From Mesorhizobium hawassense (GTDB lineage: Bacteria; Pseudomonadota; Alphaproteobacteria; Rhizobiales; Rhizobiaceae): a stretch of DNA of 64,000 nucleotides. The translations under genes were made by a program, and so were the position numbers. The notes under the pieces were generated by a model. That model was not told where the DNA came from, searched no databases, and saw only the letters and a program-made list of their open reading frames with translations. Of this stretch, positions 54,276 to 63,903 are shown one piece after another; position 1 is the stretch's first letter; every line of letters starts with the position of its first letter. Location: NCBI RefSeq assembly GCF_003289945.1, contig NZ_QMBP01000015.1, positions 101,022 to 165,021 of the forward strand, given 5' to 3'.

Positions 54276-56369
54276 CTACCAGCGCCGCAAGGCCATGAAA
54301 AGCGGTATGCCGACGAAAATCGAGACCAGCAGCAACCCGCCAATGACCTGCTGTTTGGACCTGTCTTCCGGAGCAGCGGCGGGCGCCGGATCTTCGGGGG
54401 CATCCTGATAGGCAAAGTTGAAAGACCAGTCGGTGTTGTCGCCGAGGTCCTTGACCGATTTCAAATAATCCCCGATCGCCTTGGCCGGGACCTCCCTCTC
54501 CAGCGTCCGAAAGTCCCACTTCACCTCGAAAGTGGTCGGCGTGTTGCTCCACGACGATTTCAGCGACAGATAGGGCGTCACGACGTTCTTTATCTCTTCG
54601 CCGGAAAACCTCGCCTTCAGATTGCTCACCGTGATGGCGTGGCTGCGATAGATCGGCCGCCCAAGCGCGACCGGGCCGACACGGTCCACCATGGTCGGCG
54701 TCGGCAGGTCGGTGCCGAGATCGGCCGCCTTGATTGGAAAGTTCTTGGCGAGGTCGTTGGCGGCCAACGCCTGCGCCGGCAACTGATAGCTCTCCCGCAC
54801 GTTGATGATGTTGCCGTCGCGATTGTCGAAGATCTCCAGCTTCGCCGCGCTTTCGATGCCGGGATAACGCTTGCTGTAATATTTCAGGTAGGAGTCCGAC
54901 AGGTCGCTCAGCGAGCGGCTGGCCAGGCTGCTGCGCATGTCGTCGGCGTCGGCGCCCGCATAGGTCGAAAGCACCGCCAACGTCAGGCGGCCATCAGGCT
55001 TGTCGGGAAAGGAAAAATCCTCCGCGACCTTGATCGACGGGCCGGTCAGCTGCGGACTGGGCATCTTCTCCAGTTGACCATTGCCGAACAGCGGCAGGGC
55101 AAAACCGTAGTCCGGTTGCCAGAAGTCGCTGGCATCGCCGCCCTGCAGGTAGTTGGTGGCGTCGAGCCAGTAGGTCTTCGTGCCGATCGTCGCCTTGACG
55201 ATGGCGTGGTCGAAAGCACGGATTGCCGGCAGATGTTGGTCCAGCGCCCAGCCCTTGTCGAGGTCGGCCAGCGCCACCTGCGCCGGGATGCCCAGCCGCT
55301 GCAGTGCCGAAGCCAGAAGCAGGGCCTTGTCCTTACAATCGCCGAAGCCGCTCTGGATGACGGTAGCCGGATCGCGCGGAATGTAGGAGCCGGAGCCCAT
55401 CGACAGGCTGACATAGCGGATCTCGTCCTGGACGAGACGCATCGCCTGGATCATGCGATCCTCGGGCTGCGGATGCTTGGCCGCGAGCTCGTCCAGCTTC
55501 GCGGCGAAAGCGACGGGGAAGGCGGTCGCCGGCTTGTAGTAGGGCTGGACGGCGTCGACCACACCCTGCCAGCTGGCGGTCGAGGAAATGTCGATCGATC
55601 CCCATGCCGGAAATTCCGTCGGCAGGTTGTCCTCAACCTTGACCGGTTTCGGATTGGCGATCTCCCAGAGATAGACGGTGTCCGATCCTGACGTGGTGAC
55701 GACGGGTTTGATCTCGGTGCCGCGCGGCTTGATCGCCAGCGGCTGCGCGGTCGGCCAGATGATGCTGGTGCGGATCAGCCCGACCGGCTCGTCCCATTCG
55801 GTCGAGAAACTGTCGAAGAACAGATCCTTGCCGATGAGCGGCGTGGTCTCGTAGGTCTGGCCATAGTCGACGATGTCGCCGACGCGCACGTCGTCGATGT
55901 TGACGTGAGCGGTCAGCCAGCCGTCATAAACACCTTTTTCGGCGTCCTTCTCCTGGCGGAAAACGTCGAACTTGACGTCGGCCAGCCGGTCCAGCACCTG
56001 GCCGTCGCGGATAACGCGCAGATGATTGAGCGTGACCCTGTGGCGCGAAGGATCGAACTGCAGGTCGATGCCGGCGCCCCGTTCCAGGCCGGGCCGGTCG
56101 ACTATTTTGTAAACCGAGCGCCAATAGTCGTCATAGCCGTAATCGCGATGGATGATCTGCTCATCCGCCAGCAGCCATGAAATGCCGTTCTTGATCCGGT
56201 CGGCGCGCGCCGGGTCGGCCGACGGGATATCGACCGTCTTGATCCAGCCCGGAGCCGGTCCCTTACGCACGATTTCATCGGCGCCCGCCGGCGAGACCAG
56301 GCCGGCCAGCAAGACCAAAAAGAGCAGGAGGCAGCGGAAAGACCTGGCCCCGCGAAGACTGTTACCCAC
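54276..56369 (-). CDS. DUF3857 and transglutaminase-like domain protein
   Basis: About 700 residues. After a signal peptide (CLLLFLVLLAGLVSPAGADE) comes DUF3857 (ISWLLADEQIIHRDYGYDDYWRSVYKI), then a transglutaminase-like domain with Cys in GFGDCKDKALLLASAL, His in IRAFDHAIVKA and Asp in YWLDATN, all intact. A single C-terminal helix (VIGGLLLVSIFVGIPLFMAL) anchors it. The start is unclear: the frame stays open to 56465 but the GTG at 56369 gives a normal signal peptide. Function unknown; likely periplasmic peptide or protein processing. Confidence 0.88.
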   Translation of the reverse strand: MGNSLRGARSFRCLLLFLVLLAGLVSPAGADEIVRKGPAPGWIKTVDIPSADPARADRIKNGISWLLADEQIIHRDYGYDDYWRSVYKIVDRPGLERGAGIDLQFDPSRHRVTLNHLRVIRDGQVLDRLADVKFDVFRQEKDAEKGVYDGWLTAHVNIDDVRVGDIVDYGQTYETTPLIGKDLFFDSFSTEWDEPVGLIRTSIIWPTAQPLAIKPRGTEIKPVVTTSGSDTVYLWEIANPKPVKVEDNLPTEFPAWGSIDISSTASWQGVVDAVQPYYKPATAFPVAFAAKLDELAAKHPQPEDRMIQAMRLVQDEIRYVSLSMGSGSYIPRDPATVIQSGFGDCKDKALLLASALQRLGIPAQVALADLDKGWALDQHLPAIRAFDHAIVKATIGTKTYWLDATNYLQGGDASDFWQPDYGFALPLFGNGQLEKMPSPQLTGPSIKVAEDFSFPDKPDGRLTLAVLSTYAGADADDMRSSLASRSLSDLSDSYLKYYSKRYPGIESAAKLEIFDNRDGNIINVRESYQLPAQALAANDLAKNFPIKAADLGTDLPTPTMVDRVGPVALGRPIYRSHAITVSNLKARFSGEEIKNVVTPYLSLKSSWSNTPTTFEVKWDFRTLEREVPAKAIGDYLKSVKDLGDNTDWSFNFAYQDAPEDPAPAAAPEDRSKQQVIGGLLLVSIFVGIPLFMALRRW

Positions 56370-56483
56370 CAACAACCCAAGCCCGTTGACGCAACGACGC
56401 TCTTTGTCAGAGTCTTTCCCGCCAAAGTAAAGCCCGGTGGCGCATGTTTTGCGGGTCTGGCTCAACAGGCGTCGATGGGCGCG

Positions 56484-57968
56484 TCAGTTGCCGTAGCGCT
56501 TGCGCAGGTGCTCCGTGAAGTAAACGGCGTCGAGCTTCTCGCCGGTGGCGCGCTCGAGCAGCTCCGGTGTCGACCAGCGCGAGCCCCGCGACCAGATCCT
56601 GTCGCGCCGCCATCCGTTCACGGCGCCGAAATCGCCCTTGGCCAGATCCTGGTCGGCGGATGGGTGCTCCCTGGTCAAGGCCGCCCATTGCTGCGCCGCC
56701 ATCATGGCGCCCAGCGTGTAGGAAGGGAAATAGCCGAAGGCGGCGCCCGGCCAATGCACGTCCTGCATCGGGCCGTCGGCCGGGTTGTCGATGGTCGACA
56801 GCCCGAGATAGTCGCGCATCTTGGCATCCCATGCCTCGGGCAGGTCGGCGACCTCCAGACTGCCCGACACGAGCTCCTGTTCGAGCTCGTAGCGCAGGAT
56901 GACATGCAGCGGGTAGGTGACCTCGTCGGCGTCGACGCGGATCAAGCCGCGTTCGACATGGTGGACATGCGGCAGGATGTCGTCGAGCGACCAGGCTTCG
57001 CCGAGATGTTTTTCGACCACCGGCAGCGCCCAGCGCCAGAAGGCCGGGTTGCGGCCGATCTGCTTTTCGACGAACAGGCTCTGGCTCTCATGCACAGCCA
57101 TGCCGCGCGCCTTGCCGAGCGGCCAATGCGACCATGCCTTCGGCAGGTTCTGCTCGTAGAGCGCATGGCCGGTCTCGTGCAGCACGCCCATCAGCGCCGA
57201 CAGGAAGTCGGAGGTTTTGTAGCGGGTGGTGATGCGCACGTCGCTCGGCACGCCGCCGCAGAAGGGGTGGTGCGATACCGACAGCGAGCCATGGGTGAGG
57301 TCGAAGCCAACCGCCGCCATCATGGCGAGGCCGAGCTCGCGCTGCTTCTCGACGGCGTAACTGCCGGAGAGCGGCTTCAGCGGCTGCTTCGCCAGCCGCG
57401 CCTCCTGCGCGGCCAGCGCGCGCGGCAGGAAATCCTTGAGGAAGGCCTTCAGCTCGGCAAACACCGGTGTGATATCGGCGGCGCGGTTGCCGGGGTCATA
57501 CTGTTCCATCAGCGCGTCATAGGGGGCGAGGCCGAGCGCGTCGGCGCGCAACGCGGCCTCCTCGCGCACCAGGGTCACGACGCCTTCCAGCGCCGGCTGG
57601 AAGCCGGCCCAGTCGTTCTTGGCGCGCAGGTCGCGCCAGAGCTGCTCGGAACGCATGCGCGCCACGGTCTGTCGCTCGACGAACTCCACCTGCAGGCAGG
57701 TGAGGTTGGTGTATTGGCGGCGCAATTCCCGGACCGCCGCCAGCTGCTCTTCGCCGAGCCGCTCGGCTTCGGCGGCAGCGATCCAGTCGCCGATTTCGGG
57801 CGCCGTGGCCTGACGATGCAGCATGCCGGCAAGCGAGGACATCGCCTCGGCGCGCTTCTCGCCGCCGCCGACCGCCATGTGCGTCGCCTCATCGGCGCCG
57901 AGGATGGCTAGAGCATGTTCCAACGCTTCGAGCTTGTGGCCGAGTTCGTCGAGTTTCTGGAAGGACAT
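56484..57968 (-). CDS. M32 carboxypeptidase (Taq type)
   Basis: A 494-residue zinc carboxypeptidase. Zinc ligands and catalytic Glu are in VLHETGHALYEQ (HExxH), and the downstream signature MAVHESQSLFVEKQIGR supplies the third ligand. The C-terminus contains the M32 motif YFPSYTLGAMMAAQ. It removes single C-terminal residues in the cytoplasm. Confidence 0.96.
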   Translation of the reverse strand: MSFQKLDELGHKLEALEHALAILGADEATHMAVGGGEKRAEAMSSLAGMLHRQATAPEIGDWIAAAEAERLGEEQLAAVRELRRQYTNLTCLQVEFVERQTVARMRSEQLWRDLRAKNDWAGFQPALEGVVTLVREEAALRADALGLAPYDALMEQYDPGNRAADITPVFAELKAFLKDFLPRALAAQEARLAKQPLKPLSGSYAVEKQRELGLAMMAAVGFDLTHGSLSVSHHPFCGGVPSDVRITTRYKTSDFLSALMGVLHETGHALYEQNLPKAWSHWPLGKARGMAVHESQSLFVEKQIGRNPAFWRWALPVVEKHLGEAWSLDDILPHVHHVERGLIRVDADEVTYPLHVILRYELEQELVSGSLEVADLPEAWDAKMRDYLGLSTIDNPADGPMQDVHWPGAAFGYFPSYTLGAMMAAQQWAALTREHPSADQDLAKGDFGAVNGWRRDRIWSRGSRWSTPELLERATGEKLDAVYFTEHLRKRYGN

Positions 57969-58114
57969 GATGGATCCCAGGTTCAATTTGGTTGGCGCGA
58001 AAAGATACCAAGGCACCGAGCTTGGCAACCCCGCTCGGTCGGGATGGGACCGGCCGTCTTGCCTTGTGAGGCGACGGCGTGATCAATGCCGAGAACAAAC
58101 CGCTGGAGGGGACT

Positions 58115-58468
58115 ATGATCGGCAATATCCTGGTCGGGCTGGTGGCGCTGATCCACTGCTATATCGTCTATCTGGAGATGGCGCTTTGGGACACGCCGCG
58201 CGGCCACAAGGCGTTCAAGCTGACGCCGGACTTCGCCAGCGCGTCGAAGGTGCTTGCCGCTAATCAGGGGCTCTATAACGGCTTTCTCGCCGCCGGCCTG
58301 ATCTGGGGGCTCTATCTCGGCGCCGGCGGGTTCCAGGTCAAGATGTTCTTCCTGCTCTGCGTCGCCATCGCCGGCCTCTATGGCGCGGCGACCGTCGGCC
58401 GCAAGATCCTGTTCATCCAGACGGTGCCGGCGGTGCTTGCCATCCTCGCGCTCTGGTTGGGGTGGTGA
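58115..58468 (+). CDS. DUF1304 membrane protein
   Basis: A 117-residue membrane protein with four helices (ILVGLVALIHCYIVYLEM, GLYNGFLAAGLIWGLYLGA, MFFLLCVAIAGLYGA, AVLAILALWLGW). The family member pattern HCYIVYLEMALWDTPRGHKAF and ANQGLYNGFLAAG is clear. GGAGG precedes the ATG at 58115. Unknown role. Confidence 0.88.
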   Translation: MIGNILVGLVALIHCYIVYLEMALWDTPRGHKAFKLTPDFASASKVLAANQGLYNGFLAAGLIWGLYLGAGGFQVKMFFLLCVAIAGLYGAATVGRKILFIQTVPAVLAILALWLGW

Positions 58469-58595
58469 CGGAAAAAGGACGCCCTCGGGGCCAGGTCCCT
58501 CGGGCGCCAGGTGGTCCCTTCCGTTTCCTCCGAAGAAACCTGGAGCGGCTCGGCTTGTGACGGAACAGCCCGCCCGCTCCAAGTGGTTGCTTTCA

Positions 58596-58643
58596 GGCAG
58601 TTCCGGACGGAAAACCGCTGTGCACTTTCCTGGAATTGCTCTA
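58596..58643. repeat. Dispersed repeat, family B copy 4
   Basis: GGCAGTTCCGGACGGAAAAC then CGCTGTGCACTTTCCTGGAATTG. Its right end (CTAG) supplies the stop codon of the next minus-strand gene. Confidence 0.7.
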
Positions 58644-59066
58644 GCCGTTCGGGTAGTGACCGCCGTCGGCGCCGTCGCCCATCAGGAAGCCGCTGCCGGT
58701 GTCGACCATCAGTTTCTGATCGACATGGTCGAGACGGCGCAGCAGGTCGTGATATTGCGCGGCGGGAATCCGGCCATGATCCGACGCGGCGACCTTCTCG
58801 GCGGCCTGGCTGATGTGAGCGGCGCGCATATGCAACTGCTGCGCCTCGGCGGCCGAGATGGTGTTGGCTTCCCGCGCATCGTTGATGCCTTCGTCCACAC
58901 CCTGGACTTGCTCGATCAGGCTGGTCACGCGCGGTCCGGCCATATCGGTCGGGTCGGTCGCGTCGAGGGCCCCCTTGTGATGGCCGGCGGCATAGGCTGC
59001 GGCGAGCGGGGCTGCGATCAGTACTGCAGCCAGAGTTACGGTCTTGAGTGATGTTGAAGCGCGCAT
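58641..59066 (-). CDS. Hypothetical exported protein, 141 aa
   Basis: Signal peptide MRASTSLKTVTLAAVLIAAPLAAAYA, then GHHKG and a helical mature part (AREANTISAAEAQQLHMRAAHISQAAEKVAASDHGRIPAAQYHDLLRRLDHVDQKLM). The AGGAGG before the ATG at 59066 supports it. No family recognised. Its stop lies in the family B repeat. Confidence 0.75.
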   Translation of the reverse strand: MRASTSLKTVTLAAVLIAAPLAAAYAAGHHKGALDATDPTDMAGPRVTSLIEQVQGVDEGINDAREANTISAAEAQQLHMRAAHISQAAEKVAASDHGRIPAAQYHDLLRRLDHVDQKLMVDTGSGFLMGDGADGGHYPNG

Positions 59067-59421
59067 GGCGGCGCATCCTCCTGCCAGGGAAGGGAGCGGT
59101 CGCGCCGCCAGCCTTCCGACGTTCCGGGGCCGTCCAGTTCCGTCGCGTCGCGATGGGAGGCATCGCCGGCGGTCCCCGGCCCTGCGCAGCAAATTAGGTG
59201 CGTCGATTCGCGATGGGTAATTAAAAAAAGATAATTTTTTCAGGTATTGTCGCCGGCACTTGGCACCCTAAGTATTGAGCCGGCGAACAACTTCCCGTGA
59301 CTTTGCGTGATCCTTAAGCGCGTCGCCATCTTTCAGGTACGCTCCGTGCGCTTTAGGGCTTTGATTCTACGCATGTCTTTGTCCCGAAACCGGTTCCCAC
59401 TTTCGGGAGACATGCTTTAAA
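59067..59421. other. 355-base region upstream of the exported protein and downstream of the OmpA-like gene
   Basis: Contains an AT-rich patch with A and T runs at about 59218-59242, perhaps part of the exported protein's promoter, and the repeat at 59371-59415. Confidence 0.5.
59371..59415. repeat. GCATGTCT...AGACATGC dispersed repeat
   Basis: Perfect inverted ends GCATGTCT / AGACATGC enclose TTGTCCCGAAACCGGTTCCC and ACTTTCGGG. This unit shares its design (ends paired, ACTTT...GGG centre) with the family seen at 42893. It ends shortly before the stop of the OmpA-like gene. Confidence 0.75.
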
Positions 59422-60450
59422 TCACCGTTCGGTGAGCTTGAGTTCAATACGACGGTTCTTGCTGCGCGCTTCGTCGGTGTCGGCGGGATCGAGCGGCTGG
59501 AACTCGCCGAAGCCGGCGGCGACCAGACGGTTGGCCGGCACGCCGTTCTCGATCAGGAACTTCACGACGGACGTCGCGCGCGCGGTCGACAGTTCCCAAT
59601 TGTCGCGATAGCGGCCGGTGCCGGAAAGCGGCTTGTTGTCGGTATGGCCGTCGACGCGCAGCACCCAACTGATCTCCGGCGGGATTTCCTTCTGCAATTC
59701 GATGATGGCGTCGGCGAGCTTCTTCATCTCGACCTTGCCGGCATCGTTGATCTCGTCGGAGCCGGTCGGAAACAACACCTCCGACTGGAAGACGAAACGG
59801 TCGCCGACGATGCGGATGTTCTCGCGGTCGGCGAGGATCTCGCGCAGGCGGCCGAAGAAGTCGGAGCGGTAGCGGTTGAGCTCCTGGACACGCTGGGCCA
59901 GCGCGACGTTCAGGCGGCGGCCGAGATCGGCGATCTTGGTGTTGGAGTCACGGTCGCGCTGCTCCGAGACGTTGAGCGCGTCCTCGAGCGCGCCGATCTG
60001 CTTGCGCAAGGCGGCGATCTGCTGGTTGAGGATCTCGACCTGGCTCAGCGCCTGCTGGCTGATCTGGCGCTGATTGCTGAGCTCACCGGTAAGCTGGTCG
60101 GCGCGCTTGTTGGCGGCGTCACCGGCGCCGGCGCCCTGCGCCAGCAATTGCTCGAGGCGGCTCTTCTCGGCTTGCGCGGCCGACAGCGATGCCTGCAGGT
60201 TGGCGAGCGAATCTTCCTTGTCCTGGCTGTTCGTGCGCTCCAGGGCCAACAACTGGGTCAGCTCGTTGATCTGCGAGTTGAGGCGGTTCAGCACCGCATC
60301 CTTGCCGGAGATCTCGCGGCTGAGCAGGAACTGCGCCAAAACGAAGACGGTAAGCAGGAACATGATCGCAAGCAGCAGCGTCGACAGCGCGTCGACGAAG
60401 CCCGGCCAATAGTCGATGCGGCGGTCGGCGCGCCGTCTTGCCAGCGCCAC
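59422..60450 (-). CDS. OmpA/MotB-like peptidoglycan-binding protein
   Basis: A 342-residue protein: one N-terminal helix (WPGFVDALSTLLLAIMFLLTVFVLAQFLL), a long coiled coil (about 50-185) and an OmpA-like domain (HTDNKPLSGTG... NWELSTARATSVVKFLIENGV) that binds peptidoglycan. It follows the MotA/ExbB-like gene by one base, and the helix plus OmpA domain resembles a MotB/ExbD-type stator partner. Confidence 0.9.
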   Translation of the reverse strand: MALARRRADRRIDYWPGFVDALSTLLLAIMFLLTVFVLAQFLLSREISGKDAVLNRLNSQINELTQLLALERTNSQDKEDSLANLQASLSAAQAEKSRLEQLLAQGAGAGDAANKRADQLTGELSNQRQISQQALSQVEILNQQIAALRKQIGALEDALNVSEQRDRDSNTKIADLGRRLNVALAQRVQELNRYRSDFFGRLREILADRENIRIVGDRFVFQSEVLFPTGSDEINDAGKVEMKKLADAIIELQKEIPPEISWVLRVDGHTDNKPLSGTGRYRDNWELSTARATSVVKFLIENGVPANRLVAAGFGEFQPLDPADTDEARSKNRRIELKLTER

Positions 60451-60451
60451 G

Positions 60452-61474
60452 TCAGTGGACCCCTTGCTTCTTCAGCGCGTCGGCGATCTTTTCCAGCGTG
60501 TTGCGCATGGCCTTCTGCTCGTCGGACTGGGCCTCGACCCAGTCACGCATGATCTGCTGCTCGGAGCGCATGTTCTTCACCAACCCCGAGATGCCATCGG
60601 CAAGATTGGCCATGGCGGTGGCGACGCGCGGATTGGAGCCGCCGCCATTTTCCTGCAGGCTGCGCAGCCGCTCCGACAGCAGGCGGATATCCTCGGACGA
60701 CTCGGCTGTTTTCGACGTGTCGGAGACGACGATATCGGACGACAGGTCGGTGACCGAGGACAGCCAGTTTTCGAGCTCGGTGTAGAAGCGGGTCTGGGCG
60801 CGGCCGGCCTGCAGGTCGAGGAAGCCGAGCACCAGCGAGCCGGAAAGACCGAACAGCGAGGACGAGAAGGCGGTGCCCATGCCGGCAAGCGGCGCCGACA
60901 AGCCCTGTTTCAGCGCATCGAGCACGGCGGCGGCATCGCCGGTGCCGGGGTCCAGCGCCTCGATCGTCTCGCGGATCGAGGCGATGGTGTTGAGCAGGCC
61001 CCAGAAGGTGCCGAGCAGGCCGAGGAACACCAGCAGGCCGACCAGGTAGCGCGAGGTGTCGCGGCTTTCGTCGAGGCGGGTGGCGATGGAATCGAGCATC
61101 GTACGCATCGAGGAGGTCGAGAAGGCCATCGAGGACGAACGGCTGATCATCGCTTTCATCGGTGCCAGCAGGACCGGCTCGGTGGACTCGGAGCCGGCGC
61201 GGAAGGAATTGACCCAGCGCACCTCGCGGAACAGCCGTCCCACCTGCGTGAAGGCAAGCAAGATGCCGACTCCCAGCACGCCGACGATCAGCCCGTTGAG
61301 GCCTGGGTTGCTGGAGAAGGCGGTCGAGATCTGGCGGGTGAGGATGGCGGCGATGAAAGCGACGATGATCAGGAAGATCATCATGGTGAGCAGGAAGACC
61401 TGCGGGCTCGACAGCCTGTGCGGATCATAGACCAGGACGTCCGATCGCCTGCCGAAGGATCTGAGAAAAGCCAT
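60452..61474 (-). CDS. MotA/TolQ/ExbB-like channel protein
   Basis: A 340-residue membrane protein with helices at about 30-45, 62-78, 145-170 and 200-225. The core RYLVGLLVFLGLLGTFWGLLNTIASIRETIEAL and PLAGMGTAFSSSLFGLSGSLVLGFLDLQ is the proton-channel family pattern. The C-terminal half is a long helical region. Coupled with the OmpA-like protein; the power stroke target is unknown. Confidence 0.88.
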   Translation of the reverse strand: MAFLRSFGRRSDVLVYDPHRLSSPQVFLLTMMIFLIIVAFIAAILTRQISTAFSSNPGLNGLIVGVLGVGILLAFTQVGRLFREVRWVNSFRAGSESTEPVLLAPMKAMISRSSSMAFSTSSMRTMLDSIATRLDESRDTSRYLVGLLVFLGLLGTFWGLLNTIASIRETIEALDPGTGDAAAVLDALKQGLSAPLAGMGTAFSSSLFGLSGSLVLGFLDLQAGRAQTRFYTELENWLSSVTDLSSDIVVSDTSKTAESSEDIRLLSERLRSLQENGGGSNPRVATAMANLADGISGLVKNMRSEQQIMRDWVEAQSDEQKAMRNTLEKIADALKKQGVH

Positions 61475-61583
61475 CCGTGCCCCGTTTCCGATGCCACCCG
61501 CCGCAGAATTGCCGCGACTCTAAACGGAATTGTGACCAAATTGAATGGCGCTTGGCAATATCGCAGGCGGCTCTCTGTTTGGC

Positions 61584-61652
61584 GCAACTCCGGACGGAAG
61601 GCCACGGCGAAGGCGCCGGACCTAACCACTACACGCTTTTCCTGGAATTGCT
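61584..61652. repeat. Dispersed repeat, family B copy 5 with insert
   Basis: CAACTCCGGACGGAA, then an extra 26 bases, then CCACTACACGCTTTTCCTGG and AATTGCTCC. The insert separates two halves that are adjacent in the other copies. Confidence 0.65.
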
Positions 61653-61658
61653 CCGGGT

Positions 61659-62351
61659 TCAGAACCGGTTGATGACCAGGCAGTCGACCATGGCGGCCAG
61701 GTGCAGGCCGGCGCCGGTGACGACGAAGCCGTGCCATACCGCATTGTGGAAGCGCAGGCCTTTCCAGGCGAAGAAGATGACGCCGCAGGAATAGACGATG
61801 CCGCCGGCGATGAGCAGCGCGACCGAGGTCGTCGGCAGCGTCTCGACCAGCGGCCCGGCGAGCACGACGCCGCTCCAGCCGATGGCGAGGTAGAAGAGGA
61901 TGGCCAGCCGGTCATAGCGGCCGGGCAGGAACATCTTGATGGCGATGCCCGCCAACGCGGCGCTCCACACGACGACGATCATGGGCAGCGCAAGCGGCGT
62001 GTTGTCGAGCTGGGCGAGGAAGGGCGTGTAGGTGGCGGCGATCAGCAGATAGATCGCGGCATGATCGAAGCGGCGCAGGATCCATTTCGCCGGCGACGAG
62101 ACAGGCCAAAGATTGTAGGCCAGCGAAACCGACAGCACGGTGAGCAGCGAGACGACATAGAAAACGGCGGCGACATATTCGCCGGGGCCGGAGTGGAACG
62201 CGGCTAAAGCCAGGAAGGCAGAGCCGGCGGCGATAGCCAGCACGATACCGACAGCGTGGACAATCCCGTCGGCGATCATCTCAGCGCGCGAATAATGCCA
62301 GCGCCCCACGAAGGGGATCTCGATCTGGGTGTCTGGCTGCGCGTCGCTCAT
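61659..62351 (-). CDS. PAQR/hemolysin III-type membrane protein
   Basis: A 230-residue seven-helix protein. The family HxxxH/D-type sites are in RRFDHAAIYLLIAATYTP and HNAVWHGFVVTGAGLHLAAM. Bacterial relatives affect membrane fluidity and energy state. The ATG at 62351 is the preferred start; a TTG at 62366 would add five residues. Confidence 0.9.
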   Translation of the reverse strand: MSDAQPDTQIEIPFVGRWHYSRAEMIADGIVHAVGIVLAIAAGSAFLALAAFHSGPGEYVAAVFYVVSLLTVLSVSLAYNLWPVSSPAKWILRRFDHAAIYLLIAATYTPFLAQLDNTPLALPMIVVVWSAALAGIAIKMFLPGRYDRLAILFYLAIGWSGVVLAGPLVETLPTTSVALLIAGGIVYSCGVIFFAWKGLRFHNAVWHGFVVTGAGLHLAAMVDCLVINRF

Positions 62352-62498
62352 CAAATGATCCTGCAACCCTAATCTGGGCCGTCGCAGGTCAGTATTTCAA
62401 GATTCGGTTGCGGTTTTGCGACCGCGGCGCGTCCTTTCGACGCAAAGGACGGGGCCGCACGTTTGATTTGCAGGAGTGCCCGACCGCGTCGCGCCCGC

Positions 62499-63299
62499 TC
62501 AGCGCGACGACAGCGGCTTCTTCACCGTCTTGAGCAAAACGCGCTGGATGAGTTCGTTGCCGGCGACGACCTCGCCATTGTCGAGCATGTCCTGTCCGCC
62601 GCTCATGTCGGAAACGAAGCCGCCGGCTTCGCGCACCAGAAGGGTGCCGGCGGCGATGTCCCAGGACGACAAGCCGGTTTCCCAGAAACCGTCCATGCGT
62701 CCGGCCGCGACATAGGCGAGATCGAGCGCAACGGAGCCCAGGCGGCGAATGCCGGAGACTTCGGCCATGACGTTGCGCAGCTCGATCAGGAAATTGCCGT
62801 GCTGGCCGCGGCCGAGATGCGGCACGCCGCAGCCGATCACCGCGTCGGTCATCTTGGAGCGCCCGGCAACGCGCAGCCGACGGTCGTTCATGAAAGCGCC
62901 GCCGCCGCGCTCGGCCGTGTAGAGTTCGTCCATAGCCGGGTTGTAGATGACGCCGGCGACGATCTGGCCCTGGCGCTCGAGCGCGATCGACACCGAAAAG
63001 AGCGGGATGCCGTGCAGGAAATTAGTGGTGCCGTCGAGCGGGTCGACGAGCCAGCGGTGCTGCGAATCCTCGCCTTCGACGGCGCCGCGCTCCTCCATCA
63101 GGAAGGCGTAGCCCGGCCGCGCCTTGGAAAGCTCGGCAAAGACGATCTCTTCCGCCTTGCGGTCGGCCTGGCTGACATAGTCGCCCGGTCCCTTCATCGA
63201 GACCTGCAGGTTCTGCACCTCGCCGAAGTCGCGCGACAGCGAGCGGCCGGCTTTCATCGCGGCCTGGACCATGACGTTGAGGAGAGCGGAGCGCGCCAT
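62499..63299 (-). CDS. suhB: Inositol monophosphatase family protein
   Basis: A 266-residue magnesium phosphatase. Metal-binding motifs are FLMEERGAVEG, VDPLDGTTNFLHGIPLF and, near the C-terminus, LSSWDIAAGTLLVREAGG. It dephosphorylates inositol phosphate and helps ribosome assembly in E. coli. It is 37 bases downstream of efp. Confidence 0.94.
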   Translation of the reverse strand: MARSALLNVMVQAAMKAGRSLSRDFGEVQNLQVSMKGPGDYVSQADRKAEEIVFAELSKARPGYAFLMEERGAVEGEDSQHRWLVDPLDGTTNFLHGIPLFSVSIALERQGQIVAGVIYNPAMDELYTAERGGGAFMNDRRLRVAGRSKMTDAVIGCGVPHLGRGQHGNFLIELRNVMAEVSGIRRLGSVALDLAYVAAGRMDGFWETGLSSWDIAAGTLLVREAGGFVSDMSGGQDMLDNGEVVAGNELIQRVLLKTVKKPLSSR

Positions 63300-63336
63300 T
63301 TTTTCTTCCTGGCTTTGTCTTCCTACCGGCCCGCGT

Positions 63337-63903
63337 TCAGTCCGCGCGGCGCATGTAGGTGATTTCGTTGGTGTCGACGATGATGCGCTCGCCGGCCGAG
63401 ATGAAGGGCGGCACGAGCACGCGGATGCCGTTCTCCAGCACCGCCGGCTTGTAGGAGGAGGCCGCCGTCTGGCCTCGCACCACCGGATCGGCCTCGGTGA
63501 CGGTCAGCGTCACCTGGTCGGGCAGCGAAATGCCGATCGGCCGTTCCTCATAAAGCTGCACCGTCACCATCATGCCGTCCTGCAGGAAGGCGGCGCGCTC
63601 GCCGACGAAGTCCTTCGCGAGTTCGAGCTGCTCGTAGCTTTCGGTGTCCATGAACACCAGGGCCTCGCCCTGCTCGTAGAGGAAAGAGAAATCCTTCAGG
63701 TCGAGCCGGATCTGCTCGACGGTCTCGGCCGAGCGGAAGCGCTCGTTGAGCTTGGTGCCGTTGATCAGGTTCTTCAACTCGACCTGGTTGTAGGCGCCGC
63801 CCTTGCCGGGCTTGACGGTGTTGGTCTTGACCGCCACCCACAGCCCGCCATCGTGCTCGATGACATAGCCGGGACGGATTTCGTTGCCACTGATCTTGGC
63901 CAT
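63337..63903 (-). CDS. efp: Elongation factor P
   Basis: A 188-residue factor that relieves stalling at polyproline. The N-terminal domain holds KPGKGGAYNQ, with Lys34 in the loop that EpmA-type enzymes lysylate. The start at 63903 (MAKISGNEIRPG) is the family start; a longer frame to 63996 is rejected. It is transcribed with suhB downstream. The promoter is in the last 97 bases of the window. Confidence 0.96.
   Translation of the reverse strand: MAKISGNEIRPGYVIEHDGGLWVAVKTNTVKPGKGGAYNQVELKNLINGTKLNERFRSAETVEQIRLDLKDFSFLYEQGEALVFMDTESYEQLELAKDFVGERAAFLQDGMMVTVQLYEERPIGISLPDQVTLTVTEADPVVRGQTAASSYKPAVLENGIRVLVPPFISAGERIIVDTNEITYMRRAD

Noticed and set aside
59422..61474. Zorya-type defence (ZorAB)
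   Set aside because: The two proteins have a stator-like layout, but the MotA-like one is short and no ZorC/D/E partner lies nearby; a core envelope pair is more likely.
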